Origin: Trichosphaerium sp. ATCC 40318
Taxonomy: Eukaryota > Discosea > Flabellinia > Trichosidae
NCBI GenBank assembly: GCA_038496445.1
Contig: JALMLS010000108.1
Coordinates: forward strand, 1 to 29,441
Direction of reading: 5' to 3'
DNA length: 29,441 nt
Shown: piece by piece, positions 9,786 through 19,707 of the stretch
Position numbering within the stretch: position 1 is the first letter of the stretch
How the letters are laid out: each line of letters begins with the position of its first letter
The notes under the pieces: model-generated
Seen by the model: the letters and a program-made list of their open reading frames with translations, nothing else
The model's database searches: none
What the model was told of the DNA's origin: nothing
Position numbers and translations under genes: made by a program

Positions 9786-10835
9786 TTATCTACCAAAGTG
9801 TCCAAATATGTTATAGGTGCGTCTTGTTTTTCCGTCATCTATTACTCTGACACCTTTTTCTTTAAGGTTTTTGATATGGTCAGATTCCTTTGGAATCATA
9901 CAATTTACTTTTAAAAGTACTTTGACACTACCAGAAAGAAGTGGGACAAGACATTCATCTGTTGCTTTAGTCGACGTTATATCTATAGTATGTGCACATG
10001 CAATACTTTTCATGCATGTGCCAGAGATATTGACACACTCAGAAATATCTATTGCGTGTACACCAGCCAAAGCTGAAACTCCTAAATCTGTAACTGATGT
10101 ACCACTCAAGCATATGGTATGTACCCCTGCTAACGCTGATACACCTATATCAGTTACCGAGGTACATTCTAGAAATATAGTATGAACACCAGCCAATGCT
10201 GAAACACCAGTATCTGCAACTCGTGTATAACTTAAATCTATCATGTGAACACCAGCCAAAGATGAAATACCTGTATCTGTGATTTTTTCACAACCAAACA
10301 AGCTCATGGCATGTACGCCCGCCAAAGCCTTTAGTGCTTCATCTTTGATAACGGTAGAATCTATTAGCTCTATTACTGGTACACCAGCAAGAGCTTTCAA
10401 ACCTTGATTCGTCACCTGGGGGACATTTTGTATTCTAATGTACTCGAGATGTCTGGCAAGGAACATTATGCTTGAATCTGTGATATAGTCGTTGTGTTCT
10501 AACTGTAGAGACTGTACACCATAAAGTCGGGCGAGATCATTACCTCTTGCTTCTCTGAAGTTCTTTAAGCATATTATTGTATTGCTAAGAAGCGGACTTT
10601 CAGAAAGACGATTACAACACCAGCTGGATTGAACATTAATTTTGCCATAACCGATGTGATGGCAAACGATATCCCATAAACGTTTACAGCTTTGAGCAAC
10701 GGGAAACCGATCAATACAAGCCACATATTTTAACAAGTGTGCGATTATTTCTGTTGGGATATCTAAAAGCTCAGTATTGTTTCGTTCTAGTTCAAATTGT
10801 TCAGATGAAGGCTTAGCCTTCGTTCTTTGCTCCAT
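9786..10835 (-). CDS. F-box/LRR protein, single exon (paralogue)
   Basis: This 349-residue intronless protein has an F-box-like segment at about residues 22-60 (LLDIPTEIIAHLLKYV...SCKRLWDIV). Eight or nine leucine-rich repeats follow, of the same type as the 7137-8597 protein (GVHTIFLECTSVTDIGVSALA, LAGVHAMSLFGCEKITDTG). Its repeats favour VTDxGVSALAG where the other protein has VTDEGIKALAG, so each gene's repeats resemble one another more than those of its neighbour. That points to within-gene homogenisation after duplication. The C-terminal ~45 residues are repeat-free (KNLKEKGVRVIDDGK). Predicted role is SCF substrate adaptor, inferred from domain order. Its stop lies about 150 bp upstream of the Rho-like start on the same strand. 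Confidence 0.83.
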   Translation of the reverse strand: MEQRTKAKPSSEQFELERNNTELLDIPTEIIAHLLKYVACIDRFPVAQSCKRLWDIVCHHIGYGKINVQSSWCCNRLSESPLLSNTIICLKNFREARGNDLARLYGVQSLQLEHNDYITDSSIMFLARHLEYIRIQNVPQVTNQGLKALAGVPVIELIDSTVIKDEALKALAGVHAMSLFGCEKITDTGISSLAGVHMIDLSYTRVADTGVSALAGVHTIFLECTSVTDIGVSALAGVHTICLSGTSVTDLGVSALAGVHAIDISECVNISGTCMKSIACAHTIDITSTKATDECLVPLLSGSVKVLLKVNCMIPKESDHIKNLKEKGVRVIDDGKTRRTYNIFGHFGR

Positions 10836-11328
10836 TTAATAAAAAATCACTTATTGTTGCTTCATGTTGGCTCTAGGTGCTTTGTCATCTACATTAGGCG
10901 AAATACTAAGTATTGTTGAGTCTTGTTTAATCAACAAGTTTTTTTGCTGTCACGTGTAATTTTTCACAGAAATTTTCAGTTGACGATGTTCTTGTTGACT
11001 TGACTATAAGGGTATTTATCTGGTTGCATAGCGAACATGAACCGCTTGATTCTGTTGTGTTTAATAGTAAGTAGAAAAAGTGACTATACTTTTTCTGTCA
11101 CTGTGGAGTGCGTAGCTCAAGTACACTGACGTACTCACTATGTAAATCTTGAAAATAATTAAACGATTCATTTTATTTGGGTATTAATACATTTGAAAAC
11201 ACATAGCATTCCTCCGAATCAGTACAAGCCAAAGAAAGTGACAAAAAAAAAAGCCCGATTTGGACTTTTATATCTTCTCCTTGTCTCAACCTTTCCGACG
11301 TCTTTGTAAGGGTTTGTTTTATGACTTT
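10836..11328. other. Intergenic spacer with promoter of F-box/LRR gene
   Basis: This spacer is upstream of the F-box/LRR start at 10835 and downstream of the unidentified gene's stop at 11329. It holds a CACGTG element at about 10951. A short plus-strand frame starts at 11038 with hydrophobic residues (MNRLILLCLI) followed by a GTAAGT donor, but no following exon is evident. Nothing else is recognisable. Confidence 0.45.
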
Positions 11329-12020
11329 TCAGTTTAAGATAAATCTAGCTTGAAGTGTATCCTTTTTACCAAAGAAAACAATATCACCATCTCCAATAGA
11401 GGTTGATTTATCAAGACGAATAGTTTTTAGGTTTTCGTCATCGGCTATTTTAAGCGAGCTTACTTTTGATGTAACAGACCAAGTATCTTTACTCTTATCA
11501 TGTTCAAATATGCATACACAGTCTGCTACCTATTATGGAGGTTGATTAATATAAAATGAATAACGAATAACAGAAAACGACTTGTAATGTGATTTGTGAA
11601 TCGTCATAATTGCATAAACCGATAAACGACGCGTTTAAGATTGTTTTTAAGAGTTTTGAGATAAAAAAGACTTTGTACCCCATGTTTAGCTAGTATGTCT
11701 GGTAAAAATCCTCCGTGTTGGTAAGAACCTCTGTTGAACTTCTCTAGACCCAAGTAGAACTTGTTTACGACATCGGTGAAAGTAACTTTTGGTTCTACGT
11801 CTTCTAAAGCGTCTGTAATCTCTTTCTTAGCGAATAGCTTTGTGTCCGCCCAGGAGAGGAGAAGTTGTGGTTTCTTTGATACTCTGCTTGATGTGACGAT
11901 GCTTTCTACATCTATAGGCGTTTAACACAATACAAACAAGCTATACGTACTGCTACTGTCGTCACTTGCTTCGTTGTTGCTTTGTTCGCTTTGTTCACTT
12001 GATTCACCGCTGCTTGACAT
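11329..12020 (-). CDS. Unidentified small protein with acidic Ser/Gln-rich N-terminus
   Basis: Three exons join in phase: 11951-12020, 11679-11911 and 11329-11529 (about 167 aa). The first exon encodes a low-complexity start rich in Ser, Glu, Gln and Asn (MSSSGESSEQSEQ). The second encodes an alpha-rich region (LLLSWADTKLFAKKEITDALEDV, KFYLGLEKFNRGSYQHGGFLPDIL). The third encodes beta-rich sequence (ADCVCIFEHDKSKDTWSV, DGDIVFFGKKDTLQARFIL). There is no signal peptide or membrane segment. I do not recognise the family. The splice structure, steady phase and protein-like composition make it a convincing gene. Confidence 0.65.
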
Positions 12021-12161
12021 GGTTTGCTTTCCTCTTAAAATAGGTGAGTTAAGATCGTACTCGCAAGTTATGAATACGTCGAATCGTCTTGACTGTGTTG
12101 CAACACCAACTCTCATCAATCACATTGTTCTTAACTCTATTTATCATGTTGACTACAATCA

Positions 12162-13714
12162 ATGTCGCTAAAGCACTTGCTTATTGGCGTTGCGGTTATA
12201 GTATCCGTTGGTATACTGTATGGAGTGTTCTATGGCACACGTCAGGGCAATGTTGGTGCGTAAAAACGCTGTTTTGTACAGAAAGAGTAAATTACACGTA
12301 GTGTTGAGTGATGAATGCAAAAAGCCGCGATATTGTACTGTTAGCATTGTTAGTACGTTATATGCTACGAAAAATCGCCAATAACGCGTTTATATAGCCA
12401 CAAAGACGTATTTGATGCCAGTCCTAACAATGATTAATACGTACAAGCGAGTGGGTTCTAAGCATCCTTTTATACTCTTGACGCTCAAGGAAGTGTACGA
12501 CGTGGTGCGGTAAAGCCATTTTTTGGATTTTTGTTTACAACTCGTTAGATACCTCAATGGGTTATTGACAGTAAAGTACTCTTTGATGAGATAAGAATAT
12601 TCGAACCTTTGTTGTCAATAGAAGGCATAGAATCGAGAGTAAGTTCAAACAAAAAAAGTCTACGGTTGAAAAATTTGTCACGTGTTGATGAGCGTTTTAG
12701 AGTCATAGACGCTTGAATTGGTCAAAACTAAGAATATGGGAGATACTTACAGATTTCGATCAGTGTGCGTGGATAGATGCGGATACTGTGGTATTAAATA
12801 ACTTTGATCACGTGTTTGGTATGCCTGTACCAACAGGTGCGTTTTTTTTGGAAAGCGAAGTTTCAGTGTTTTTCCTTTTGTTCTAGAGCTCTTGCTCGAT
12901 TCAATTTTTTAATAAATAGCCGGATTAATGAAAGAACGAATATTTAAAGCTTGTAGGGTGTTTTGAATGGACGAATGAGAGGCGTGATGCAATGAACACA
13001 GGTTCTTTTTGTTTTTTTTTATTCTTCGTATTTCAAGTTCTTTGACTATCTTCGTTTGTTGCTTAGTTCAATTAGGATTTTTTTTATTTAATCCTTCTGT
13101 CGAATATTTTGAGTTACTAAAGAAAACATTGATATCACCTGAACATGTTACACTATGGAAAGGAGAAGAAAAGGATCAAGACTTGACAGATCAAATATTT
13201 TTTGAAAGATACCTTCTGAATAAGTGGCACATCTTACCTTTGTATGTTATCTAATACTGCTGTTACTACAAGATAGTCATCAATGTACTTTCTAATATCT
13301 TATGCTATTAATTTTAGGTACTTTATGGTTGATTCACGTGCAGCCGAACCTATTAACGAGACAAGAATAATGCATTATCCAGGGATTGTTAAACCATGGA
13401 ATTTACCTGTACGTAGCTTGTTAATCAAAACCATGTTCTTGCCATTTCCCTTCTTAAGCTTAGGGCATAGAAACCCTTAGTGAAGAACATATGTTTTTTA
13501 GATATTTACGATGAACTTATTATTTTAGTTGGCTTCTGTGTTACGAGAGTTCAGTTGGTGGTATACTGCTTTTAAACAGTTTATGAATGACTTTCCTGAG
13601 CTTGCCAATATTCTACCTAAGGCTGGAGGTTTCGATAAAGCTTATGAAAAGTATGATGACGATATGTCATTAATACTAAAGAAACACAGAGCGGAAAAAA
13701 AAAAAGAAAAATAA
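12162..13714 (+). CDS. GT8-family glycosyltransferase, type II membrane protein (glycogenin-like fold)
   Basis: Eight exons join in phase: 12162-12255, 12398-12504, 12549-12638, 12701-12836, 12957-13001, 13076-13241, 13318-13408 and 13529-13714 (about 304 aa). Residues 5-25 form a single hydrophobic anchor after a short basic cytoplasmic tail, as in Golgi type II transferases. The catalytic domain follows the glycogenin/galactinol-synthase pattern. TYLMPVLTMINTYKRVGSKHP is the first strand and helix. WSKLRIWEIL precedes the metal-binding DAD (WIDADTVVLNNFDHVF). NTGFFLFNPS is the N-[ST]-G acceptor loop, and MHYPGIVKPWNL matches the HY-x-G-x-x-KPW motif. The C-terminus is Lys-rich and could act in the lumen or as a retention signal. 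Donor and acceptor sugars are not readable. The membrane anchor argues against true glycogenin, which is soluble. Confidence 0.85.
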
Positions 13715-14624
13715 ATTCCAAATGGAGAAACTTTTTTTGATTGTTTTTATCAGCTTTTTGGCGTACTCAATTTTTCATCTAACTGATGCTACAGCCATTT
13801 CTGCGCGTAGAAATAGTGAATGACGGTATAGTAGTGGATAATAATCAGCATACTGCTTTTTAGGTAATTGTTTTTGAGCGTACAATTTGTCATAATGACC
13901 TAGTAGTATATAAACGTGTTTCCGCTTAACTTGCTTATTTTGAATTAGCTCTTTGCGTTAAGTGCTAAACAATGAAAACAAATTTGTAAATCTAGCAACC
14001 AAGCCCTTTGTACTGTTTTTTGAACATGGGGAGCTAGGTTTTGAGAAGACATTTTCAGAATCACCGAAAAAATGAGTTTTCGAACAAAACTCTGACAGCA
14101 AGTACTTTTCCTGGGTACAGCAAAAACGAATCTCAAAAAAGGTGGCCTGCCTAGGAAGGATAAGTATAGCAACATAGTTACATTCTAAAAGTAGCGATTG
14201 AAGTGTAAGATGGCTCTCAGGTGAGTAAAAACGTCTCAAAGGTCTACTAGTAGTTTAATATGAGCAAACAGTGGTTGCTTATTGTGCGTCGCATATCAAC
14301 ATTACTATCAAGGCAAATACTACAGTGCACTCGCTTCACTTGTGCAGCTTTTTTTATGTAAGAACGTTACTGTGTTTCCTAAGCAATCCATTTAGCTTCT
14401 ACACGTAATTATGTAAAGGGAAGTTTGTTTAGCAAATTTGGCATGTTGGATGGACTAGTTTAACAAGGAAAGAATTACTAAAATACATGCTTGATCAGCA
14501 TGCACACATTTACACTAATGTTTATAATAAATTACGTAAGTTGTAGGTCTTTTTAGAGTCAAAAACGGAGCGTTTCTCTACAAAATAGGAAAATTGTCCT
14601 GAACTGGCTGAGTGCGACACACAA
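13715..14624. other. Spacer with possible coding remnants
   Basis: This 910-bp stretch has no convincing gene. At 13722 a short frame encodes a signal-peptide-like start (MEKLFLIVFISFLAYSI), whose first four residues match the start of the surface protein at 14625 ([15 protein letters not shown]). A second short frame at 13800-13862 (VEIVNDGIVVDNN) faintly recalls the [12 protein letters not shown] segment of that protein. These may be remnants of a lost surface-protein copy, but the similarity is short. Two overlapping minus-strand frames (13945-14239) have no recognisable content. Confidence 0.3.
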
Positions 14625-16858
14625 ATGGAAAAGCTGAGCTTTCAGCTCCTATTGTTAGCCATATTATTATCTATACTATCGCGTGGGGGTACGAACTGTA
14701 GAATTTACGAATACAGAAACTCTTTTGGTTTGCACAACGTAATTTCGAGTTTAAATAACTGACTTCGTTGTGTTTTTGCGTTGTGAACGTATTTGATGAT
14801 TAGCATTCAAATTAATTGGATGATGAGCCTGTACGGTATCTAATTACTCTATAGTGTACTCGTACGTACCTACGGACTACGGAGCAACTTTTGGCGGAAA
14901 TAGTTGTTTACAAACTGATATAAACCTTGGATCATATGATTCACTTACAGTGAGCTTATGGGTGAAATGGGAGTACGTTATTGTATCAACAAAACTATTT
15001 GATTGCTTGCTCGGAAACCAACTGGTTTGCCCCGCAAAACCTTACTGGCGGGTTTTTTTTGAAATACCTGCCTGTTGTTTGCAAGTTTGTCGTTTTTTTT
15101 AAATCATACGTAACGTTTTGTTTAGTTGTCCAAACCCGTATGCCTGCGGGTTGAATCCTTTGTTTTCAACAAAACAAGGTGGCTGCGATGTTGCAAGTGG
15201 ATTTCTTTTTACTATTGGAGGTATTGTAGCCCAATCGAACGCCCAGTTGACTTATGAGCATTTCAAACCTGATGCTGTTTGGTGTGAAGAGTTTAACACT
15301 CCCACAGAAGTAATGCCAGCAAATAAATGGGTACGCAAAGTTCTATTTTATTGACACAAAAACTCGTGTTATTTTCGTCGTCGAATGTCGGCAAAGCGTC
15401 TCCGTTTACGATGACGAACAAGTTTTATGAGGTTGTATATATACAAGCTAAAGCATCCGCGTCAACAACGTTTAAAAGCTGCTAAGAGTTGCTTTTTTTT
15501 TTTGTGGATATATTATTCGTTCATTAATAACTTGATAGATGTATGTTTCACTTTCTAAAACAGCTTCAAATGGGAGTGTCAACATCATGTATTATGATCC
15601 TTTAGACATAGATTCAGGAAATACTAGTTACACTGTTAGTGTCTCGCCTACAGCTGTTGATGGTAACAACGTATCAATTGGTTGTGCTTACAGAGGACAT
15701 GATATTGCCTTTAGACCATTTTATACAGTACGTTCTAAAAAACAAACTATGGAAAGCTTGAAGTACTTTTTTTTTCTTCCCAATGCGCAACAAAATTAAT
15801 CTAATAAAAGGGCCAAATTGCTGAAGTAACAGTTTGGAGTGGAATTCGAACAGCATCACAACTTAATGCAACTGCTAATGGACAGCCAGAGGTTTCTGAT
15901 CCTGATATGCTCCATCACTGGGAATTCCATTCAGGTCCAAGCAAAAGCGACTATTTATTATTCTTACATCTTTTTATAGCAAACCCACAAACAGATAAAA
16001 AAGGCGGTGCTATTGTGAACTCATGGAGTTCGGGAAACGGTAATGTATCATTTGCTCAAAGCCCACCACCATCTTCACCTTCCTCAACAACAGCTTCTCC
16101 AACTACAGAAGCACCAACCACAGCTGCCCCAACTACAGAAGCGCCAACCACAGCTGCCCCAACTACAGAAGCACCAACAACAGCTTCTCCGACTACAGAA
16201 GCACCAACAACAGCTTCCCCAACTACAGAAGCGCCAACCACAGCTGCCCCAACTACAGAAGCACCAACATCAGCGCCTACGAACAGTAGTGCGAACGCTC
16301 CAATATCTGTTATTTGGAGTGAACTTGTGACTAAAAACGAAATTATAATAGTAGACAACAACATTAATCTTGAAGGCACGCTTATTTCGTTTGAAAACAA
16401 AAAACCTGTTTTAGAAATGATGCTAACACCTTTGTACATTAGGCAATGTTTTTCTACCAGATGGAGGAATTATTGAGTTTGGTAGTGGAGATATAACCTT
16501 TAATGTAGATGATTGCATTAAATCACCTTTTATAGAAATTAAGCCTACCAGTCTTGTACGTCACGTTGCTTAGTATTTCCCAAAAATACAGAAAAGTTGC
16601 CGAGGTTTTTTTTCGCTGATTTGGTTTTCATAGACAAGGACTGTCACTATAACTCAGAGTGCAGCATGTGATACTGTAATATACAAAATAGCTTCTACAA
16701 ACCTTTGTTTTGACGTAACAGAGAACAGACAACAGCTGGCAGGGAGGACATCTATATTATTTAACTTCAATTTTGGAGCTCCAAAGTGTACCTCTGCTGG
16801 GTATGCTACCAAATTGTCAATACTCTTTATAGTTCTAAGTGTACTAATGATTGTATAA
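14625..16858 (+). CDS. Secreted LamG-like, mucin-stalked surface protein with hydrophobic tail
   Basis: Eight exons join in phase: 14625-14688, 14855-14972, 15126-15330, 15539-15727, 15811-15934, 15980-16375, 16443-16555 and 16634-16858 (about 477 aa). Exon 1 is a signal peptide ([18 protein letters not shown]). Residues ~25-260 form a LamG/jelly-roll-like domain: [49 protein letters not shown] and HHWEFHS are its usual strands. A Thr/Pro stalk of PTTEAPTTA(A/S) decamers follows, a mucin-type O-glycosylation region. A C-terminal beta-rich module ([30 protein letters not shown]) matches the neighbouring surface protein. The chain ends in a small-residue site and about 15 hydrophobic residues with no cytoplasmic tail ([21 protein letters not shown]), which fits a GPI-anchor signal. 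The intron 16376-16442 starts with GC. Confidence 0.82.
16099..16266 (+). repeat. 30-bp tandem repeat encoding mucin-type decamers
   Basis: Five full 30-bp units and one partial unit encode [10 protein letters not shown] or [10 protein letters not shown]. They differ only by a few synonymous or Ala/Ser changes. Thr- and Pro-rich decamers of this kind are typical O-glycosylated stalks. Copy number is likely variable between individuals or prone to assembly collapse. Confidence 0.9.
16376..16442 (+). other. Probable GC-AG intron
   Basis: Only a GC donor (AAG|GCACGC) with the acceptor ACATTAG keeps the reading frame here and joins NINLEG to NVFLPDGG. The intron contains GCTAAC 18-23 nt from its 3' end, a good branch site. 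The homologous intron of the next gene (18998-19045) lies at the same place in the protein module, also in phase 1, but begins GTAAGA. GC-AG introns are a known minor class; this one is inferred from frame and homology. Confidence 0.6.
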
Positions 16859-17332
16859 AATACAAAAAATGCCGAGTGAAATCATTGCAAACTACGCTTT
16901 AAAAAAACATTTCATACCACCTGAATTGTTATCAATTTTACCTCGTTGGGAAAGCTGTCTAAGTAAAACAACCGACCTTTTTTGGATCATGTAACATACC
17001 ACCTAATTTAGCGAATGTGAGCGCAAACCCAAGAGTGATACCAAAGTATACGCTTGAATAAAACTGAAATACAATGTATCGCTATTCTACCTGAAAACTA
17101 AAAAAGGCAAGGTTAGCTTGTTTTGATAGCTATTACAGTAACAATATTGCACTAAAGTTCGTGAAAGTAGTACATACATACAGTTCATTTTATTTGTTCA
17201 CGCTATTCACGAAGTATTGCACAAGTCAAAAATGTTCCTATCCATTTTTTGATACATCTAAATCTGGAATCCATTCAGTTATTGCGACTATATCAGTACA
17301 TTACCTGTCTCTACGCGGATAAGCACTCTTCT
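16859..17332. other. Spacer with relic 3' end and possible minus-strand small frame
   Basis: The spacer between the two surface-protein genes contains, at about 17031-17074, a diverged copy of the last coding codons and 3' flank of the downstream gene (19429-19472). On the minus strand, blocks near 17013-17072 and 16925-16972 could splice in phase to a hydrophobic peptide (VYFGITLGFALTFAKLGDSF), but no solid first exon supports it. The rest is AT-rich and unassigned. Confidence 0.35.
17031..17074 (+). repeat. Diverged copy of a surface-protein 3' end (copy 1)
   Basis: The sequence AAGAGTGATACC(A/G)AAGTAT...GAATAAAACTGAAATAC occurs here and at 19429-19472, with a few substitutions and small indels. 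In the second copy it encodes the C-terminal KSDTEV segment, the stop codon and an AATAAA-containing 3' flank. Here the frame has decayed. It is probably the remnant of a duplicated surface-protein gene. Confidence 0.55.
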
Positions 17333-19463
17333 ATGCGTTGTGGTGGTATTCGAGTGCTTGTTTTGGTGTTGTTCGCTTTTTTTGGTTGTTTCTCGATTGG
17401 CGACACTCAAGAGTTTACTGGATGGTTTGGTACAACGCCAAATTTAGTTTTACTGTGAAATAACGAAAAAAATAGGAGATGGCGACCATGACGCTATTTA
17501 CACCAATGAAACAGGTATAAGACGCGCATAGCCGATACTATTGAATAATGTAGTGCTCATTAATCTATTAATTAGGCATAATAACCCCTCAAGAGCTTGT
17601 ATTCTCTTTAGATGGACAGTATCTCATTATTGCGGACAGCGGCGTTAGCAGGATGAGTGATGGTTCCTTAAAGTTTTATCATGCAGAAAACTGTACGTGT
17701 TAGCATGTTCTAGTGGATTGTTAACTTGTTTCGTTGTTTCTAGATACATTCGCGAAGGCTTACTCAACTATTCAAAGTCCATTCGGCGATTTAACATTTG
17801 ATCAAACACAACCTCAAGGCATTGCATTACGCTCAAATGGAAACATATATGTTTCTGGTATAAGAATGCTGGAAGGCCAGGCGATAGTAGAGATTTATCC
17901 TAATGGAACTTATGCGAGCTCTATCGCATCAGGTGGTACGTTGTCTAATTGGCAAATTTTCCAGGAAACGAAATAGTTTTTTTTTTTTGTAATTGTTTGT
18001 TAAGATCCTAGTTTTATACGCCAAATGTCTCTATCCCCAGACGAAAAATTTCTTGTTGTTGCGTATTTACTTAAGGAGATGAGAGTATTCTCGACATCTA
18101 CAGGTAACACAAGTTTTCTTATTTTGTAACTTTTTTTTTTTTTTTTCACAAGCTAACGTTGATTAGGTGCTAGTATTTCACAAACAGGCATTATAGACGC
18201 CCAAGTATGTGCTTTCTATTTTCCTTTGTTCTTTTTATTGCTGTTAAGCTAACATGTAAATAGGGTGCCCTGTTCTACGACAGTTCCTTAATCATTATTG
18301 GTGCTGATACACTGTTGAATTATAACTTTGATGAAGCATCCCAAGAACCCCAACAATTACGGAACTTAACTATAGATCCTTTTAAGAATTATCACTCTGT
18401 TAAAAGATATACTGCTAGTACTTTAATGCTTACAGCTGCATATCAAGCAGTAGCAATTGTTAATCTCGAAGGTGACGTGTTTTTCTCAATTTTTTCTTAC
18501 TTGTATTCTAGGTGAATTATTAGGCGGTATTGATAATACATTCGGCACTGCCATTCAAAGCGCTGTTTTACATCCAGTAACTGGACAAATAATACTAGGA
18601 GTCGAAAAAAGGGATGACATAAAATTGATTGTTTACCCTCCATTTGTTATTCCTCCAACCACGCCGACAACTATGTCTCCTCCAACTGTTCCCGCTGCTT
18701 CACCTCCGACTGCATCAACTGTTGCTCCTACTACTGGTGCACCAACTATGCCTACTGCGCCAGTCGCTCCAACTACTGAGGTTCCATCTGCACCAACAAT
18801 ACCAGCAGCTCCTGTTGCTCCTACTACTGGTGCTCCAACTGTACCTACTATGCCAGTTGCTCTTATGGTTGAACCTCCTACAAGTGCATGTTCAGGGTCA
18901 GTACCTTTAGCTACATGCGTTAGTGGTGTTTGGACTTTTCCTTTTGGTTCTGAACCATTACCTTCTATTCGAATTCAAGACAATGTAACTATTGATGGTA
19001 AGACATAAATTTGTATTTTAACCAACTTTTCTCACCTTGGCGTAGGCGATATTCCTACTTCTGTTATCTTTCTTGCTCCAGGAGCAAATGTCACGTTTCT
19101 GGAATGTCCAACAGGTAAAGTCAAGAACATGTGCTTTACTATTAACTGGTTTGCATCTTACCTCTAGATATCACAATACAACTTGAAAGTTCTGCAACCA
19201 TTACATTACCTCCAGGATGCCTTTCTGTACAAGAATTATCAGATAGAGTTGAAACAAAGGATTGTGACGTCTTAAGTGTTGAAGCAATTGATCTGTCTTA
19301 TTTAATTCGTCATGATTCAGCATCATGTGAAGATGACGAAACATTCCCTTTTCTCTATGTTGGTGTAGGATGTGGTGTTGCTTTACTTTGTATTATCATT
19401 GCTATTGCAATACTTATTTACAGGTATTACAAGAGTGATACCGAAGTATTATGCGCTGAATAA
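17333..19463 (+). CDS. Propeller-type, mucin-stalked single-pass surface protein
   Basis: Ten exons join in phase: 17333-17429, 17476-17514, 17576-17692, 17744-17935, 18005-18103, 18167-18204, 18264-18471, 18512-18997, 19046-19114 and 19168-19463 (about 546 aa). It starts with a signal peptide (MRCGGIRVLVLVLFAFFGC). A NHL/SMP-30-like beta-propeller follows: TGWFGDGDHDAIYTN, PQELVFSLDGQYLIIADSG, PQGIALRSNGNIYVSG, QMSLSPDEKFLVVA. Next is a Pro/Thr/Ala stalk (APTTGAPT units), then a Cys-containing beta-rich module (SIRIQDNVTIDGD...VIFLAPGANVTFLECP) shared with the upstream surface protein. A transmembrane helix (VGVGCGVALLCIIIAIAILI) and a ~12-residue cytoplasmic tail end the protein. Almost all introns are phase 1, as in exon-shuffled extracellular proteins. 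Likely a plasma-membrane receptor or adhesin; the ligand is unknown. Confidence 0.82.
18728..18868 (+). repeat. Degenerate Pro/Thr/Ala stalk repeats
   Basis: This region encodes loosely repeated APTTGAPT and APVAPTTEVP-type units, less regular than the stalk repeats of the upstream surface protein. It is likely an O-glycosylated spacer between propeller and C-terminal module. Confidence 0.7.
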
Positions 19464-19472
19464 AACTGAAAT
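19429..19472 (+). repeat. Surface-protein 3' end (copy 2, functional)
   Basis: This is the intact partner of the copy at 17031-17074. It covers the cytoplasmic-tail codons, the TAA stop and an overlapping AATAAA that may be the polyadenylation signal. Confidence 0.55.
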
Positions 19473-19707
19473 ACTAAGTACTCATTGTAACTGTAATTGG
19501 TGCTAAAAACGTGCCGTCAGTGAATGGAATAGAATTGTTTACAATAAACTTCAACAAAGAAAAGAAACATGTGGTTAGTATTCATGTACGTCACTATGCT
19601 CTTGTGCAGCGAAAGAAGGCGATTGCAGATAACGGAGTAGTTATAATTATAACACATTGCATTCAAAGTTCTTCTTCTTCTCAAATTTTCTTGTTCTTGT
19701 GCTTGGA

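Noticed and set aside
11038-11130. Short plus-strand signal-peptide-like frame MNRLILLCLI
   Set aside because: No downstream exon can be found before the opposite-strand gene ends at 11329.
16056-16439. Minus-strand frame of Val/Gly/Ala repeats
   Set aside because: It is the antisense reading of the PTTEAP mucin repeats, whose 30-bp periodicity opens several frames.
16899-17150. Possible minus-strand hydrophobic microprotein (VYFGITLGFALTFAKLGDSF)
   Set aside because: Two blocks splice in phase, but no convincing first exon exists and part of it overlaps the relic 3'-end repeat. It is too weak for a gene call.
18629-18910. Plus-strand Leu/Gln-rich frame
   Set aside because: It is an out-of-frame reading of the Pro/Thr stalk in exon 8 of the propeller surface gene.
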